64,000 bases of DNA, taken from NCBI GenBank assembly GCA_030068145.1, contig JAPJBO010000351.1, positions 124,001 through 188,000 on the forward strand, read 5' to 3'. The DNA is from Diplonema papillatum (lineage: Eukaryota > Euglenozoa > Diplonemea > Diplonemida > Diplonemidae). Below the pieces are notes generated by a model, which had not been told where the DNA came from, did not search any database, and saw nothing but the letters and a program-made list of their open reading frames with translations. This document shows, piece by piece, positions 49,879 to 61,464 of this stretch (position 1 is its first letter; each line of letters starts with the position of its first letter). Both the position numbers and the translations under genes were made by a program.

Positions 49879-51820
49879 GCAGCAAGCATCTCTCACTCCC
49901 TGACTGACCCTTGTTCGGGTACTTGTCGCCGAATTCGAAACTACGCGTGGCTGGGACTGCCCCCGCTGGACAGCTTCTAGAAAAGGATCGGTGCCGCCCC
50001 GCGTTTTATCGAGTGGCGGTGAACGCGCTCATCACACGAGCGCTCTTCCTTGCCACATTGACATCATCGGTCGTCATCTCCGTCAGCTTCTCAAACGGCG
50101 AGCACACTCCTGAAACATCGTCGCAGTCTCGGGTGTCTCGTCCTCTCGCGCCCACTGCAACCGGAGTGGACCGAATGGGGCCCTCTTCGCAGCTTTCGGG
50201 ATCCCTCTAGAGCTGCTGGCCCGCAGGTCAACAGAATCCACGTGACACGGAATGCGTTTCGTCGAAGCATCGGCTGAGGCTGACAATAGAGTCAGTTGCA
50301 GCCACACCTCGCCCGTTCACAGAAAGTCTTCTGTGTCGCTGACGTCGCCGACGATCTGACCCAAAAACGTCCGAATCCATACTCCACAAAGTCAGAAATA
50401 GTGTCTCATTCAAACATCTCGACAAATACTGGGTTCGGGTATATTGACACAAATTGTCAACGCCGCGATATATTGTACCCTCAGAACCCCGTATTCTGAG
50501 GCTGAGTGGGGGGCCCTTATCCCTTCTTCTGAGCATAGCACCCGGTTTCGCCTCAGAGGTCGCACACCCCACACTGCACAGCATCGTACTTGCCAGAATA
50601 TTTCTGCCCAAACCCTCCCCCCTGGCATCGTCTCATATTCCTCTCTTTTTGTATAATCGGAGGTCCTGAAGTCCCACCTTTTTTCCTTGGGCCCGGGGAG
50701 AGGGGAGCAAATACTGCGCAGGATACAAGCCACCCTGGGATGCTCCTCAAAACCCGGAGTAGTTCTGAGAGTTCCTGCAGGAAAGGTAAAAAATAAAAAA
50801 TGGACCCCACCCTGAGTTCTGCCGGGTTTCTGCCGGGTTCTTACCGGGTTCTTACCGACTTTCTACCGGGGTCTGGATCACACCAAAAAAAACTTTTCAA
50901 CAGGAAAGTGCAGGGGTGTATGTAACTCGGGACCCCCGGTCCTGGGTTTTTGAAACCGCGACTTTTTTTCCAACTTTCATACAGGGTTTTTTTTCTAACT
51001 TTCGGTGTGCATGCCCTTTTTTTCTAGGTTCGGTTTGTTAACAGGTTTGTGTTATCGGAGAGGTTGGCCTGTGAAGGAAATGAAGGAAACTGGCATATGC
51101 ACCTGTGCAAGCTCTCTTTCCAGAAATCTGCTACAATCAGCAAACAAAAGCAGCTGACCAATCAACATGGCACATCTCAGCAAGTATGTCGGGTTTCCTC
51201 TGGGCTTTTCGACCGCGCACTGGTCGCACATTGCAGGATGTGCGGTGCAGTAGCTGCTTGCGACAACGGATTGTTACTGTGTGCAGGTCAGCTTGGCAAC
51301 GTTCTGGAGCCTATGCGAGGTGAAACATCGGAGTCTCACTTTTCTGCGCCTTCTGCGCGGTCAAGTCACCAAATGTCCTACCAGCAGGCACACACACACA
51401 CACACACACGAACCCAGGAACGATGGCCTGTGGAGCTTACAGTACTGGCCAGTAAGTTACACCAACTGCAAAAGTCGCGTTTTCTCTTCGCACGCTTTTG
51501 TCTTGATCGTCGCGCTCAGGCGCGCGTTTGGTGCCTCGCGTCTCCTTCGACTGCTCGTCCAGGTTCATCGGTCGCGTCGATTTCTGCTTCTTCACGGCGC
51601 TTGGGCGATGGCTGCGCTTCGATGGGCGCTCCTCTACGCCGTTTTGTTGTCGGGTTCGACGCAGAGTTCGTTCGCCGCATCTTCGCTCGCTCGCATTGGT
51701 TGTTGCTCGTCTTCTGCTCCCCGGTAGCAGGAACACTCGATACGAGAACTTTACACAGCTCAGGGAGTAGTTGGTTCAAAGAAAAAGTCAAGTTTTCCCA
51801 TTCAAGCATCAGACTGCAAC
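49879..51820. other. Intergenic, no confident gene
   Basis: It contains short tandem TTCTTACCGGG-type repeats (50817-50875), a (CA)n run (51390-51408) and long frames on both strands at 51049-51809. The minus-strand one there reads basic, nuclear-signal-like sequence (TTKRRRGAP) but has no domain. Confidence 0.35.
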
Positions 51821-51884
51821 CGCTGATCCCGGTTGGTAGTGACCCGGTCCTACCCCAACCCCCAGCCCAAAATTAATTCAATTT
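51821..51884. repeat. ~64-bp direct repeat, copy 1 (CTGATCCCGGTTGGTAGTGA)
   Basis: Recurs at 52505-52566 with one or two changes, ending CAGCCCAAAATTAATTCAA. Both copies are followed by T-runs. It is probably the edge of a larger duplicated or transposed unit. Confidence 0.85.
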
Positions 51885-52164
51885 TTTTTTCCGCGCTCGG
51901 GGGTGCAGGGATTTATATAGCTGTTCCTCCTCTGCAGAAAAGTCTTTTTCGCCCTCGGGGTCCTGTGGTGGATCCAAAATTAATTAGAATTCGTAGTCAA
52001 GAGGCAAACACTACCAGGCCAGGCCAGCCCAACCCACCCAACCTCAGTGCTGGAACAAGAATCAGACGAAATGGTTAAGCTAATTTGTAAGAGAGGGGGG
52101 TCTGGGGGGCAGCGCCCCCCAGCGCACGGTACGGTACAGCGAAGAATTTCCGCACCGGTCAACT

Positions 52165-52375
52165 TCTAGTATTGAATCCAAATTCAGTTAGAACCGGTAG
52201 TCAACGTCTGATGCCGAACCTCAAAACCTAATTAGAATCGGTACTCAACGTCCAATTTCCGATCCCAAATCTAATTAGAATTGGTAGTCAATGTTCAATT
52301 GGATCCAAATTTAACTAGAATTGGTAGTCAACGTTCAATTTCCGATCCCAAATTTAATTAGACTTGGTAGTCAAC
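52165..52375. repeat. Degenerate ~55-60 bp tandem repeat (TTAGAATTGGTAGTCAACGT)
   Basis: About four to five copies of AATTAGAATTGGTAGTCAAC plus TTCAATTTCCGATCCCAAAT blocks, with an outlying copy near 51969. Confidence 0.8.
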
Positions 52376-52504
52376 GTCTCGCCTCCCACCACCCACTTTG
52401 GCCCTCCCGCCCCTGGCCCTCCTGCCTCCTTTTTCCCCTTCCTGCCCCCATGGCTTCGCCATGGCTTCGCCATGGCTTCGTCCCTCCCCTGTGGCTCACC
52501 CCCG

Positions 52505-52566
52505 CTGATCCCGGTTGGTAGTGACCCGGCCCTACCCCAACCCCCAGCCCAAAATTAATTCAACTT
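52505..52566. repeat. ~64-bp direct repeat, copy 2
   Basis: Partner of 51821-51884. Confidence 0.85.
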
Positions 52567-52582
52567 TTTTTGGGCAAATTAT

Positions 52583-52801
52583 CTTATAGCCACCCGGTAT
52601 TTTCAATATTCCCTTATAGCCACGAAAAAAGAATTTTATTCCCTTATAGCCACGAACTGACTACAACCGTTTTTTTTTCCCTTATAGCCACCACGAAAGA
52701 ATTGTATTCCCTTATAGCCACGAAAAAAGAGTTTTATTCCCGCCACGAAAAAACAATTTTATTCCCTTATAGCCACGAAAAAAGAATTTTATTCCCTTAT
52801 A
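52583..52801. repeat. CTTATAGCCACGAAAAAAGA array, left
   Basis: About seven copies of a ~30-bp unit (CTTATAGCCACGAAAAAAGA then ATTTTATTCC) in the forward sense. The same unit runs in reverse complement at 56657-56903, so the two arrays face each other 3.9 kb apart. Isolated forward copies also lie at 56158-56218. Confidence 0.9.
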
Positions 52802-52870
52802 TGGTGTTACCCACAATGCTGAATATAGAAGTTTGATAGAAGTTGTATGGAGTAGGGGGTGTCACTTTTT
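52801..52870. repeat. Small MITE-like unit, copy 1 (GGTGTTACCCAC ... GTGTCACTTTTTATT)
   Basis: Ends GGTGTTACCC and GGGGGTGTCAC with the centre TGAATATAGAAGTTTGATAG. A second unit at 56084-56156 has the same centre in the same orientation, but its two outer ends are exchanged. Confidence 0.7.
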
Positions 52871-53311
52871 ATTGTTATAATGATGGTGCACAACGCTGAC
52901 GTTTTCTTGAGCCGAACTCCCGTTTTCTGCGCGCAAGCCCAACTGCGGTTGTGGTTCGCGCTGCACGCGGCCCTTTGGACCCATTTCGGGCGAGGTAAAG
53001 ACACTGGCCTTGCCAACACCTCCAGTACTTTCTGACCTCCTGTGATGCTCATCTTGGCAAGGGGCCAATGTGCAAGCGACCTTGCGTTTCTTGTGCTGAT
53101 GCACTGGATGGCTCGCCTCGGCCTTCCCTGCCACCAGCTCACAAGGGTGTTGTCCTGGCGGCTGGCTGGGCAGCTGGCTGGGCGACTGGCTGTGCGACTG
53201 GCTGGGCGACTGGCTGGGCGACTGGCTGGGCGACTGGCTGGGCGACTGGCTCCGTTTCCCATCACAGCCGCGCCAAAACGACGGGGCCACCGGCGTTGCT
53301 GACGTGGTCAC
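52862..53311 (-). CDS. Open frame with a (SPSQ)n tract, probably chance
   Basis: 149 codons on the minus strand containing seven SPSQ/SHSQ units encoded by a 12-bp minisatellite (GACTGGCTGGGC, 53156-53255). The C-terminal half has no recognisable domain. The minisatellite unit is a multiple of three, so openness is easily explained without selection. Confidence 0.2.
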   Translation of the reverse strand: MTTSATPVAPSFWRGCDGKRSQSPSQSPSQSPSQSPSQSHSQSPSQLPSQPPGQHPCELVAGKAEASHPVHQHKKRKVACTLAPCQDEHHRRSESTGGVGKASVFTSPEMGPKGRVQREPQPQLGLRAENGSSAQENVSVVHHHYNNKK

Positions 53312-53777
53312 CGTATTTCAAAACAGCCGCGGCAATCCCGACATGCACTGCTCGTAAGCGTCCAGTGCTATCTGGGAGAGGACTGGTGCGGCTTCTGCTG
53401 CCATCTTTCCTTGTTGCAGCATAACTTTGTTCACGATCATCGTGAACGTACATGACATTGTTATGCGCAGATTTGTTCCTTCCCTGGTTCATCCATTTAA
53501 CCCCTTAACTCCAGGCTCTCAACTTTTCCCTAGTTATTTGGTCGAAATCCAAGCATAAAAGTTCGGCCCCCTCCTTAGCGGTCTCGAGGCCTTCGAGGGT
53601 GCATTTGAAGCTTGTGTGATATTTTTGCAACTGAGCTCTTCGCATTTGAGAGTTTTCCGTCTGGCTTACACACGGTGGCCCTCAGGACAGGATGTCTGTC
53701 GAGCATCGAGCCTGTCCTGAGCTTCTGGATTGGTTAGGGCCTTTTGCCCACCCCCGGCCACCCGACCAGCATTTTAG

Positions 53778-54892
53778 CTAAAGGTGGCCAAATACCACCG
53801 CTAGCTCGGTAAGTCTTCTGAGGGTTGTTCTAAAATACGTGGTATAGCAGTCATTCCCAGAGAAGCAAGAGGAAGAGTACCGGGAGTTTCTCGTCTCCGA
53901 TCGCACTAACTGCGCCGGCTCTTTTTGTTTGGACGGTCGTCGCTTGCAGAAGTGAGAGTAAGATACACTCACCTTCGAATCCTGCATGATAATACGATGT
54001 CCGGCTTGTGGAACGCCCCACCTTCTGTGCCGTCTTGAAGAGTACCCGTTTATTTTGCTGCCGGCTGGTATCAGGCGCACTACCATCCCACCACCAAGAT
54101 GCTTGTATTCCTTGTACGGCCGAGGAAGTTTTGCGGCTGTCAGCAGGCTCCTGAAGAATTCTCTGCAACTGCATCCGAATTCTTCAATCGCAAAACGTTG
54201 CATGTTCTCCTTCTCATTGTATTCCATGTCAACGAGCTGTGTTGCAAAACCATGCGGCAAAAAAATCGCTGGCAGTGTCGGAACCTCGATAAAGAATGCG
54301 TGTGGCATTGTTCTCACCGCAGTCGTGGTCGGCACTTTGCCCGAATTTGCTCCTTCCAGAGGATATCGAGAGGCAGATGGGTTCTGCTCCGCCGAAAGGC
54401 ACGCTGTGTAGCATCCGAAGCAGATACTTCTGGGGGGTGCATAGACAGGAGCGTTCACAACAAGCATCCAGTTCGGACAGCTTGAAGACGCCTGTCCAAG
54501 TAGTCGTTGCTGTCGCTGTTTGGAACCTTGCACCTTGCCGTCGTAGTTGTTGCTGCAGTCGTAGTCGTGTGCACTTCCTCCGCGTGGCACCACACTCCTG
54601 GAGGCACTTCAAACAGATGAATCCTCTTGTACCAGTCTCTTCTTCACTTCGGGCTGAGGAAACGAAGCAACCTTTCTCCAGGTTTTCGCACCGCAGATTT
54701 TGCAGCATCCCTGTTCTTCAGTACCTGCCATCCCAGTTCTGAAGTGCGCTCATAGGGGATGGCAATATGCCTGGTGAAGTGAAGTGCAAAAGGAGAGGTC
54801 ATGGGGTACAACCTTTTTGGGATCCGAGGTGGTATTCTGACGATTTCGTGACCGATCTTTCCATTACGTGTCTTCTCGGGAGCAACATGCAC
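53778..54892 (-). CDS. Unrecognised protein, two adjoining reading-frame segments
   Basis: The upstream segment (54644-54892) reads IGHEIVRIPPRIPKRLYPMT then FTRHIAIPYERTSELGWQVL and KSAVRKPGERLL. The downstream 271-codon segment (53778-54593) contains AFFIEVPTLPAIFLPHGFAT, LVDMEYNEKENMQRFAIEEF and GGGMVVRLIPAGSKINGY. Both have globular-protein composition. An intron of about 50-100 nt near 54600-54640 would link them. No family is recognised. Confidence 0.4.
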
Positions 54893-55211
54893 ATATCACA
54901 CGTATCACACGCGCTCCCGGTATGATCTAAATATAATTATACCGGGTTGAACGCGTCCAAGGGGGGTCATCTTTTTTTTCTAAACCCTCGGGAACAGAGA
55001 GACCGGGGACACCTGCGCTCATAGCATCAAAAATTGGTCGATTTAGTGAAACCTTTGGTGACGGTGTGCGCTGCCATAGGGTGGTCATTTTTCGAGACTG
55101 GAGGTCCTATGAACATGCAATGTGAATAGCCTCTATTCGAGCCAACCCCACTTTTCTCTACACTAAAAAAGTGTATTGTTTTGAACTGGATAATAGCGCG
55201 GAGCTGGCTTT

Positions 55212-55300
55212 TTCTCCCCCTGGGAAAATGTATATGGGTGGCAGAGTGAGCGGGTGTCGGCCTTCAGGCCGGTGTGTCCGGGTTCAAACCCCGCCCATGA
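55212..55300 (+). repeat. tRNA-related SINE head (A- and B-box)
   Basis: GGTGGCAGAGTGAGC resembles a pol III A box, and GGGTTCAAACCCC contains a perfect B box (GGTTCAAACC) about 35 nt later. The flanks do not fold into a standard tRNA: the 7-bp acceptor fails in the canonical register, and the T-stem has one mismatch. It is therefore better read as a tRNA-derived SINE start than as a tRNA gene. Confidence 0.5.
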
Positions 55301-55477
55301 CACTTTTCCGGTCGAAGATTATTTCGAGGTTTGCTGTCGTTTCGGGGCCTGATGTGCCCGAAATTTGCGTTTTTTGCGGAGTTTCTCAGCCCCCCGGAGA
55401 AATACCGGAGGGGGGGGCGGCGGGAAAAGGCTGCCCCAGGGCGGCCCCCCCCCGTGCTGGGCCCCGGGTACGAGGCC

Positions 55478-56020
55478 AAACTTTACACCCGAACTTAGCT
55501 TCGCCCGGACTTTGTTTCGCCCGAACTTAGCTTCACCCGAGCTTTGCTTCGCCCGAACTTTGCTTCACCTAACTTTGCTCACCCGAACTTAGCTTCGCCC
55601 GAACTTTGTTTCGCCCGAACTTTGTTTCGCCCGAACTTAGCTTCACCAGAACTTTGCTTCACCCGAACTTAGCTTCGCCCGAACTTTGCTTCACCAGAAC
55701 TTAGCTTCGCCCGAACTTTGCTTCACCCGAACTTAGCTTCGCCGAACTTTGTTTCGCCCGATCTTAGCTTCACCAGAACGTCCGAACTTTGCTTCACCCA
55801 GAACGTAGCTTCGCCCGGACTTTGTTTCGCCCGAACTTAGCTTCACCTTCGCCCGAACTTTGCTTCACCAGAACTTTGCTCACCCGAACTTAGCTTCGCC
55901 CGAACTTTGCTTCGCCCGAACTTTGTTTCGCCCGAACTTAGCTTCACCCGAACTTTGCTTCACCAGAACTTAGCATTGCCCGAACTTAGCTTCGCCCGAA
56001 CTTTGCTGTTCCCCGAACTT
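55478..56020. repeat. 17-bp minisatellite CGCCCGAACTTTGCTTC
   Basis: About 30 copies alternating CGAACTTTG and CGAACTTAG, and TTCGCCC and TTCACCC, with occasional shortened units. It lies directly after the G/C-rich stretch downstream of the SINE head, so it could be the tail of that element. Confidence 0.9.
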
Positions 56021-56083
56021 TAACTGCTGCCTCCAGTCTCGCCACGCGCCGGCCTTAGCCGAGCGCACTTAATTGACATATCA

Positions 56084-56156
56084 AAATAAAAAGTGACACA
56101 CCCCCCCTGAATATAGAAGTTTGATAGAAGTTGTGTAGGCTCCTAGTGGGTAACAC
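56084..56156. repeat. Small MITE-like unit, copy 2 with exchanged ends
   Basis: Runs GTGACACACCCCCCCTGAAT ... GTGGGTAACACCAT. Compare 52801-52870. Confidence 0.7.
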
Positions 56157-56656
56157 CATTATAGCCACGAAAAAAGAACTTTATTCCCTTGTTGCCACGA
56201 AAAAAGAATTTTATTCCTGGAGAGCCACCTTCTCCTGTTCGTGTTCATAGGGTGCCCACCCCTCGCAAGATCAGTCTAAAACTATGTTCCTACCTCCACG
56301 AGAGTTCTGAGGAGGATACCCCTGTCGTCCCCATACATCATGAGGCTTGCTGCCTGATTTCCGATCATAAAATTGGTCCTTTGCATTTTATCCGAGGGAG
56401 AGGGAGGGGATGCAAAATGCAGTTCAGACTGAAATAGAAGGAACACACACTTATCCGTTTCTTGACCTACGATGCCGTGTTACGATGCCGTGTTATGAAA
56501 ACTGTTGAGGGGCCCCTTCACAGGGGAAAACCCCCCTTGAAACCACGACTCAGAGGACCCTTGCCGTTGATACCTTAAAGCCAGGACTTAGTGTCTGGTG
56601 CAACCAGGACTGGTTGACTTGTCTGGTTGGGTGGTTCAGGCTGTCCAGGCTGGTCA

Positions 56657-56903
56657 GGGAATAAAATTCTTTTCCTGTGGCTATAAGGGAATAAAATTCT
56701 TTTTTCGTGGCTGTAAGGGAATAAAATTCTTTTTTCGTGGCTATAAGGGAATAAAATTCTTTTTCCGTGGCTATAAGGGAATTAAAAAACATGTGGTGGC
56801 TGTAAGGGAATAAAAAACATTGACGTGGCTATAAGGGAATAAAATTCTTTTTTCGTGGCTATAAGGGAATAAAAAAAAATCGTGGTGGCTATAAGGGAAT
56901 AAA
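56657..56903. repeat. CTTATAGCCACG array, right (inverted)
   Basis: About eight copies of the reverse complement (TTTTTCGTGGCTATAAGGGA then ATAAAATTC). It ends nine bases before the terminal repeat of the DIRS-like element, which may have inserted beside or into it. Confidence 0.9.
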
Positions 56904-56911
56904 CCCTTTTT

Positions 56912-57255
56912 TTAAATTGCCTCCTTGGAGAGAGTCACTCGGAGCCGTTGTTCCTTCTCCATCCGCCAATTTAACATCCGTTTAATTCATGTCACACCAA
57001 TCAAAGGATCATTCACGGTTAGCTCTCCTTAGCTGGCTTGCTGGTACCTTGGGAACGAGCTGACCGGCGAAGTTGGCTGCCCGGCGGCTGCCTCAGTTGG
57101 GGAGATCGGTCCTCCTGGCTACCGAATCAGTCAGCCAAGACTCCAGCTCAACTGGCGAAGGCCCGAGTTGGCTTCAATCTAACACAACTGGCTGCGGCGG
57201 GCCGGCTCACGATGCCTGGCTGCTCGCATTCGCCTCGCGGGACTCTGGGATTTTC
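56912..57255. repeat. Split direct repeat, 344-bp unit, outer copy
   Basis: Identical by eye to 58727-59070; it forms the downstream terminus of the element in its own sense. Confidence 0.95.
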
Positions 57256-57259
57256 ACTC

Positions 57260-58652
57260 CGCCGGTCAAGCTCAGCAAGCCAGGGAGACTAACCTTGATC
57301 CACTGCGGGGGAGTGGGGAGAGAGGGAAGGGTGGGACGCAGGGAGCTTCATACGAACCCCGAGGAGGACCGACCTACGAGGGCGCGGCGTAGCAGTGAGC
57401 TAGGCTCACCGGGTTGTAAAACCGGACCGCCTCCACGCAATACGGATCGCGCGTGAGCTTCTTTCCGTACAACCTCACCATGTCCTCCGACGCCCAGTCC
57501 CCCAGCTCGCAAACCTGCATCACCCCCGTCCCCGCCTTCAGCAGCGTGCAGCAACCACCCTGGCGCTGTGTGTCGTGTACGCGAGCCTGCTCCCTGGACT
57601 CCTCCCGGCTGACATCCCGTTAATGTCGGCGAAGAGACCCCGCCTTGTCCTTGTACCGCAGAGTGCCTCCCTGAATGAGCGGTACCCGCAGTTGGGGCAC
57701 AGGAGCTGACTTGACCCGGCCAAGCGCTTCAGGAGGGTGGACACCTCGACTGGGAGCGGATGGAGGACGGTGCTCCCTCCGGCGGGTCGGAAAGCGTAGG
57801 CGGAGGCACCAAGTTTATGGCCTCGAACGTCAAGGATCTCATGCATTCCCTTTTGCCCTTCGCCATGCGCCACTCGACCCTGAGCCTTCCTCCATTCAGA
57901 GTGACGTCCTCCGCCCGGATCACCCGCATACTCGAAGTTCTGAGTAGCGTAATAAATTCGCCCAGAATCTGCAGGGCAGCGCCGCAGTCGCCCGTGGTCC
58001 GGATGGCATCAAAGATCGCCCTGAACTCCTTCACGCCCAGCGGCTCCGCCTGCTGTGGGTCCGGCGACTCCTTCCCGAGGACGGCCATCATCCTACCCAC
58101 GATATTCAGCGGGTCATCAAGAACACACCCCGCGGCTTTGTTCTCCGCCAGCACGGACGCTATGATGCTCTGGGGCGCCCTATAAGCTGCACCGTCGTCG
58201 CCCATCAGCAGCAGGTGACCGCCGAACTCCTCCAACCTCTCTACCGTGGTTGGGTAGGGCTCAACGCCCATGCTACCACACCACGACACGTTCCGACCGA
58301 GGGGCCTCTTAAGCGCTGCCCTCTGCGGAGTCCATCTCCTTGCTCGCTGACCGGGCGGAGACCGGGGCGGTGTGTCCTTGACACCGTCCCCGCCTGGGGC
58401 GGGACCCCGTTCGCGGGGCCCCGCTCCTAGCTCTGCCACCATGCTGCGAAAGCGCTTGTCGACTTCCTCGGCCGGCCGCGGCTCGGGAAGCGCCCAGCAC
58501 GGCAACACACGGAAGGAGGTCAGGGACATGCCCTCTGGCAGCTCCGCGACCAGAGCCTCCCACTCGGGGTCCGTGAAACCCGTCCTCATGCCGTCTAACC
58601 GTGCAACATCCCATGTCATTATTTTCTTCGGGTGGGCGGGCGGGAGAAACAA
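57260..58652 (-). other. Tyrosine recombinase region of the DIRS-like fossil
   Basis: The longest open part is at 57729-58652. It shows the helical-then-strand pattern around the first catalytic Arg (LRTSSMRVIRAEDVTLNGGR). An H-x-x-R-type motif and a late Tyr region lie in the remaining part. It is placed between the central repeat block and the outer 344-bp repeat. Confidence 0.75.
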
Positions 58653-59070
58653 ATGACTGATCCGGTTTGGTGGAGATCCGCGCTCCTGCCGGGGCTTTGC
58701 TCGGGATTAGCTGAATTAAACACCTATTAAATTGCCTCCTTGGAGAGAGTCACTCGGAGCCGTTGTTCCTTCTCCATCCGCCAATTTAACATCCGTTTAA
58801 TTCATGTCACACCAATCAAAGGATCATTCACGGTTAGCTCTCCTTAGCTGGCTTGCTGGTACCTTGGGAACGAGCTGACCGGCGAAGTTGGCTGCCCGGC
58901 GGCTGCCTCAGTTGGGGAGATCGGTCCTCCTGGCTACCGAATCAGTCAGCCAAGACTCCAGCTCAACTGGCGAAGGCCCGAGTTGGCTTCAATCTAACAC
59001 AACTGGCTGCGGCGGGCCGGCTCACGATGCCTGGCTGCTCGCATTCGCCTCGCGGGACTCTGGGATTTTC
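58645..59070. repeat. Central joined repeats (84 bp + 344 bp) of the DIRS-like element
   Basis: 58645-58728 equals 63231-63314, and 58727-59070 equals 56912-57255. The two units abut directly, the hallmark arrangement of split direct repeats. Confidence 0.95.
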
Positions 59071-59228
59071 CCAATGGCTCTATCCCAATGGACCGACGCA
59101 AAAGAGAAGAGAAGCCAAAGATCAGCGCGCAAGAATCAGCCGCCTACGGCACGGATGTGCACTGGAGGGTACCCGGGACCAAGAAATCTGCCACCGCCTC
59201 ATCAATCGTCTGAAGGCTAGGCACCCGC

Positions 59229-60760
59229 CTAACCGGGCACCGCCCACGGAACACTGGCCAAGGACTGGGCGAGGCGGCTTGGAAGGTCCGCGATGTTCAT
59301 CTCGCTTGAAACTCTCTCAAACCATACGCGAGCCTTCGCCCTGGCAATGCCTTGCCACAACCTGTGGACAGGGGCAAGCAGCATCCCAGCCCTGGACTGA
59401 CCCTGGACAACGCCCGTCATCTCTTTGAACCACAGACCGAACGCCACCGACACGGCTGCGAACTCCAAAGCGTGAATCGGCAGCCCGGACGCCCTGGCAG
59501 GAACCGGGCAAGAGTAGTACTCGACAGACGACACCACGCCGTCCGTAAGAACAACAAGGACGGCGCCCAGCCCCTTTGGGCAGGCATCCGTGAACAGGAC
59601 GCACTTGGTCCCCGTATCCGGACTCACCGAGGGGAACCGACTTTTCAAAGACACGGACCTCACTCCTCAGGACGTCAACCCACCACCGGAGCGATACGCA
59701 AAGCTCGCGACCCAGCTTGAAGTCCCGGTACGTGGACGACGCATTGGCGCGCCTGAATCGAGATTGGAGAGGTGCCCTACCCACCTTGCGGAATAGGGAG
59801 GACGAGGCGGACCCTAGTTTCCCGGCGCGACGCCGCCTCGCCCGGTGCGAGCGAGTCGCGAGCGAGAACGCCCTCCAGAACGAACACCAGTTTCTCCTTC
59901 CGTGGTTCCGACAGGGAAACGTGCACACCCTCCCCGTCTATCGAGAAAATCAAGCCCAGGTGCCGAAAGCTGTTGCCCTGTGAGGTCTTTTCGTCGTTGA
60001 AAGAGGTGCGCAAAATGCCGCCCAGCAGCTCTAAGGTGTCAGCGAGCACTAGGTTGTCCTCCAGCCGGCAGGGACAGGCGAAGTCGTCGTAGTACTGCAG
60101 GAGCGGCAGCGACAGGCCGCGACGGACGACGCGGGCGAGGACCTTCGCAAGGCGTTGTAGTGTACAACGCTTGCCGCCTCGCCAAACGACAGACGGTCGA
60201 GCCTGAAAAATTGCAACAGTCCGTCCGGGTCCTCCGCCACCACGCACCTGCAGATTACATCGTTCTGCGCCTTCATCTGCCTGTAGGCGTCACGATGGTC
60301 CAAACCTACTGAGTAGAAGGCCGCCCCGGCAAACCTACCGGAGGCCTGTTGGGCCAGTTGCCGCGCCACCCCCACGGAAACGTCGACGGTGTCCAGCTTG
60401 ACCTTCGTCGCATGTGGACCGCCTTATTAACCAGGGCCATACGCCCGTCATCGCACGCGCGGAGCTTCGTCTGCCACCCTTTCTGGTCCGCCTTCAGCTG
60501 GGCAACCATGAAGCGCCGTAGAAAGACCGAATTCGTCGGCGGCTCCGCTAGCTCGACCATGAAGCCTCTGTCCACCTCTTTCTGCACCGACGCCCAGATG
60601 CCTTCCCTGTTGGAGTCCGACTCACCCATGACGGCCCTCCTGACCCTCGCCAGCACGTCAGGCTGGCGGCGAATCAGTTCCGCTACTGACAATTCCGGGT
60701 CCCCCAGGCTCGGGCTATACAGGGACTGTATCCCACCTGGCCGGACATCGGACAACCCTC
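59229..60760 (-). other. Reverse transcriptase and RNase H region of the DIRS-like fossil
   Basis: The RT part shows KEVDRGFMVEL with KLRACDDGRMALVNKAV, GLDHRDAYRQMKAQNDVICR and YYDDF. The RNase H part shows CVLFTDACPKGLGAVLVVL and SSEMNIADLPSRL. This order and spelling are typical of DIRS elements and their algal relatives. Confidence 0.85.
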
Positions 60761-61447
60761 CCTGAGATTCGCCAAGAGGCCGTCGGGCTCGGCGATCCCC
60801 AGCTCGACAAGCACTTCGCCGAGAAGGGCCGCGTGGCAGGCATCCCCTTCACGGTCCCCCGCCCTGCGCCTCCAGCGGTCCAAAAATACTCTGCGACTGC
60901 GGTGAGCCTCCAACACCGGGGACAGGGCGCTGGAGCCGATCGCCTCCCGGAGTTCCTTATCCACTTGAGGCATGTCCTTGACTTCCGGTACCCCAGAGCC
61001 CGTTCCAAGAACGTACCTGCAGGCCGCCCGCGGGGTCGCTGCACCCCGCTTCTTCGTCTTGATGATAGGGGTCTGATAAGACCACGATGAGAGAGTCGAT
61101 GATTATGATGACCAGCCTGATACGCTGGCGGGAAAACAGGAAGCTCGGGCGACAGCGCCCTGCCGCCCTCGGTTCATTTTCCACCTCCTGCCGGAGTCGA
61201 CAAAGGCTTGTAGTCGTCTCAAGCCCTTCCTTGCCGGCCCGCTGTCAACTCTGTTCCTAAACCCACCGACCTGCGGCCAGCCGGTGGGAGAGAACACCGG
61301 ACCCTTCGACGCCACAACTAGGGTGAGCTGGAGCTCGCCGAGGACATCGGTGTCCAGCTTCAGCAGGCGGTCACACGCGGCCCCTAGTGTCACCGGACCC
61401 ATCAAGCCAACCTCGGCACGACCATCCCAATACTGAGCGAGCGTCAT
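60760..61447 (-). other. First ORF region (gag position) of the DIRS-like fossil
   Basis: It opens at the Met at 61447 (MTLAQYWDGRAEVGLM) and is not similar to any capsid protein I recognise. The assignment is by position only. Confidence 0.4.
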
Positions 61448-61464
61448 GTCATCTTCCCCCCTTT

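Noticed and set aside
51049-51876. 275-codon plus-strand gene
   Set aside because: Low-complexity Ser/Arg composition, a (CA)n run inside, and competing frames on the opposite strand.
53156-53255. SPSQ-repeat protein
   Set aside because: A 12-bp minisatellite automatically gives a periodic open frame; flanking sequence lacks protein character.
55212-55300. Functional tRNA gene
   Set aside because: A perfect B box is present but the canonical acceptor and anticodon stems do not form; better as a tRNA-derived SINE head.
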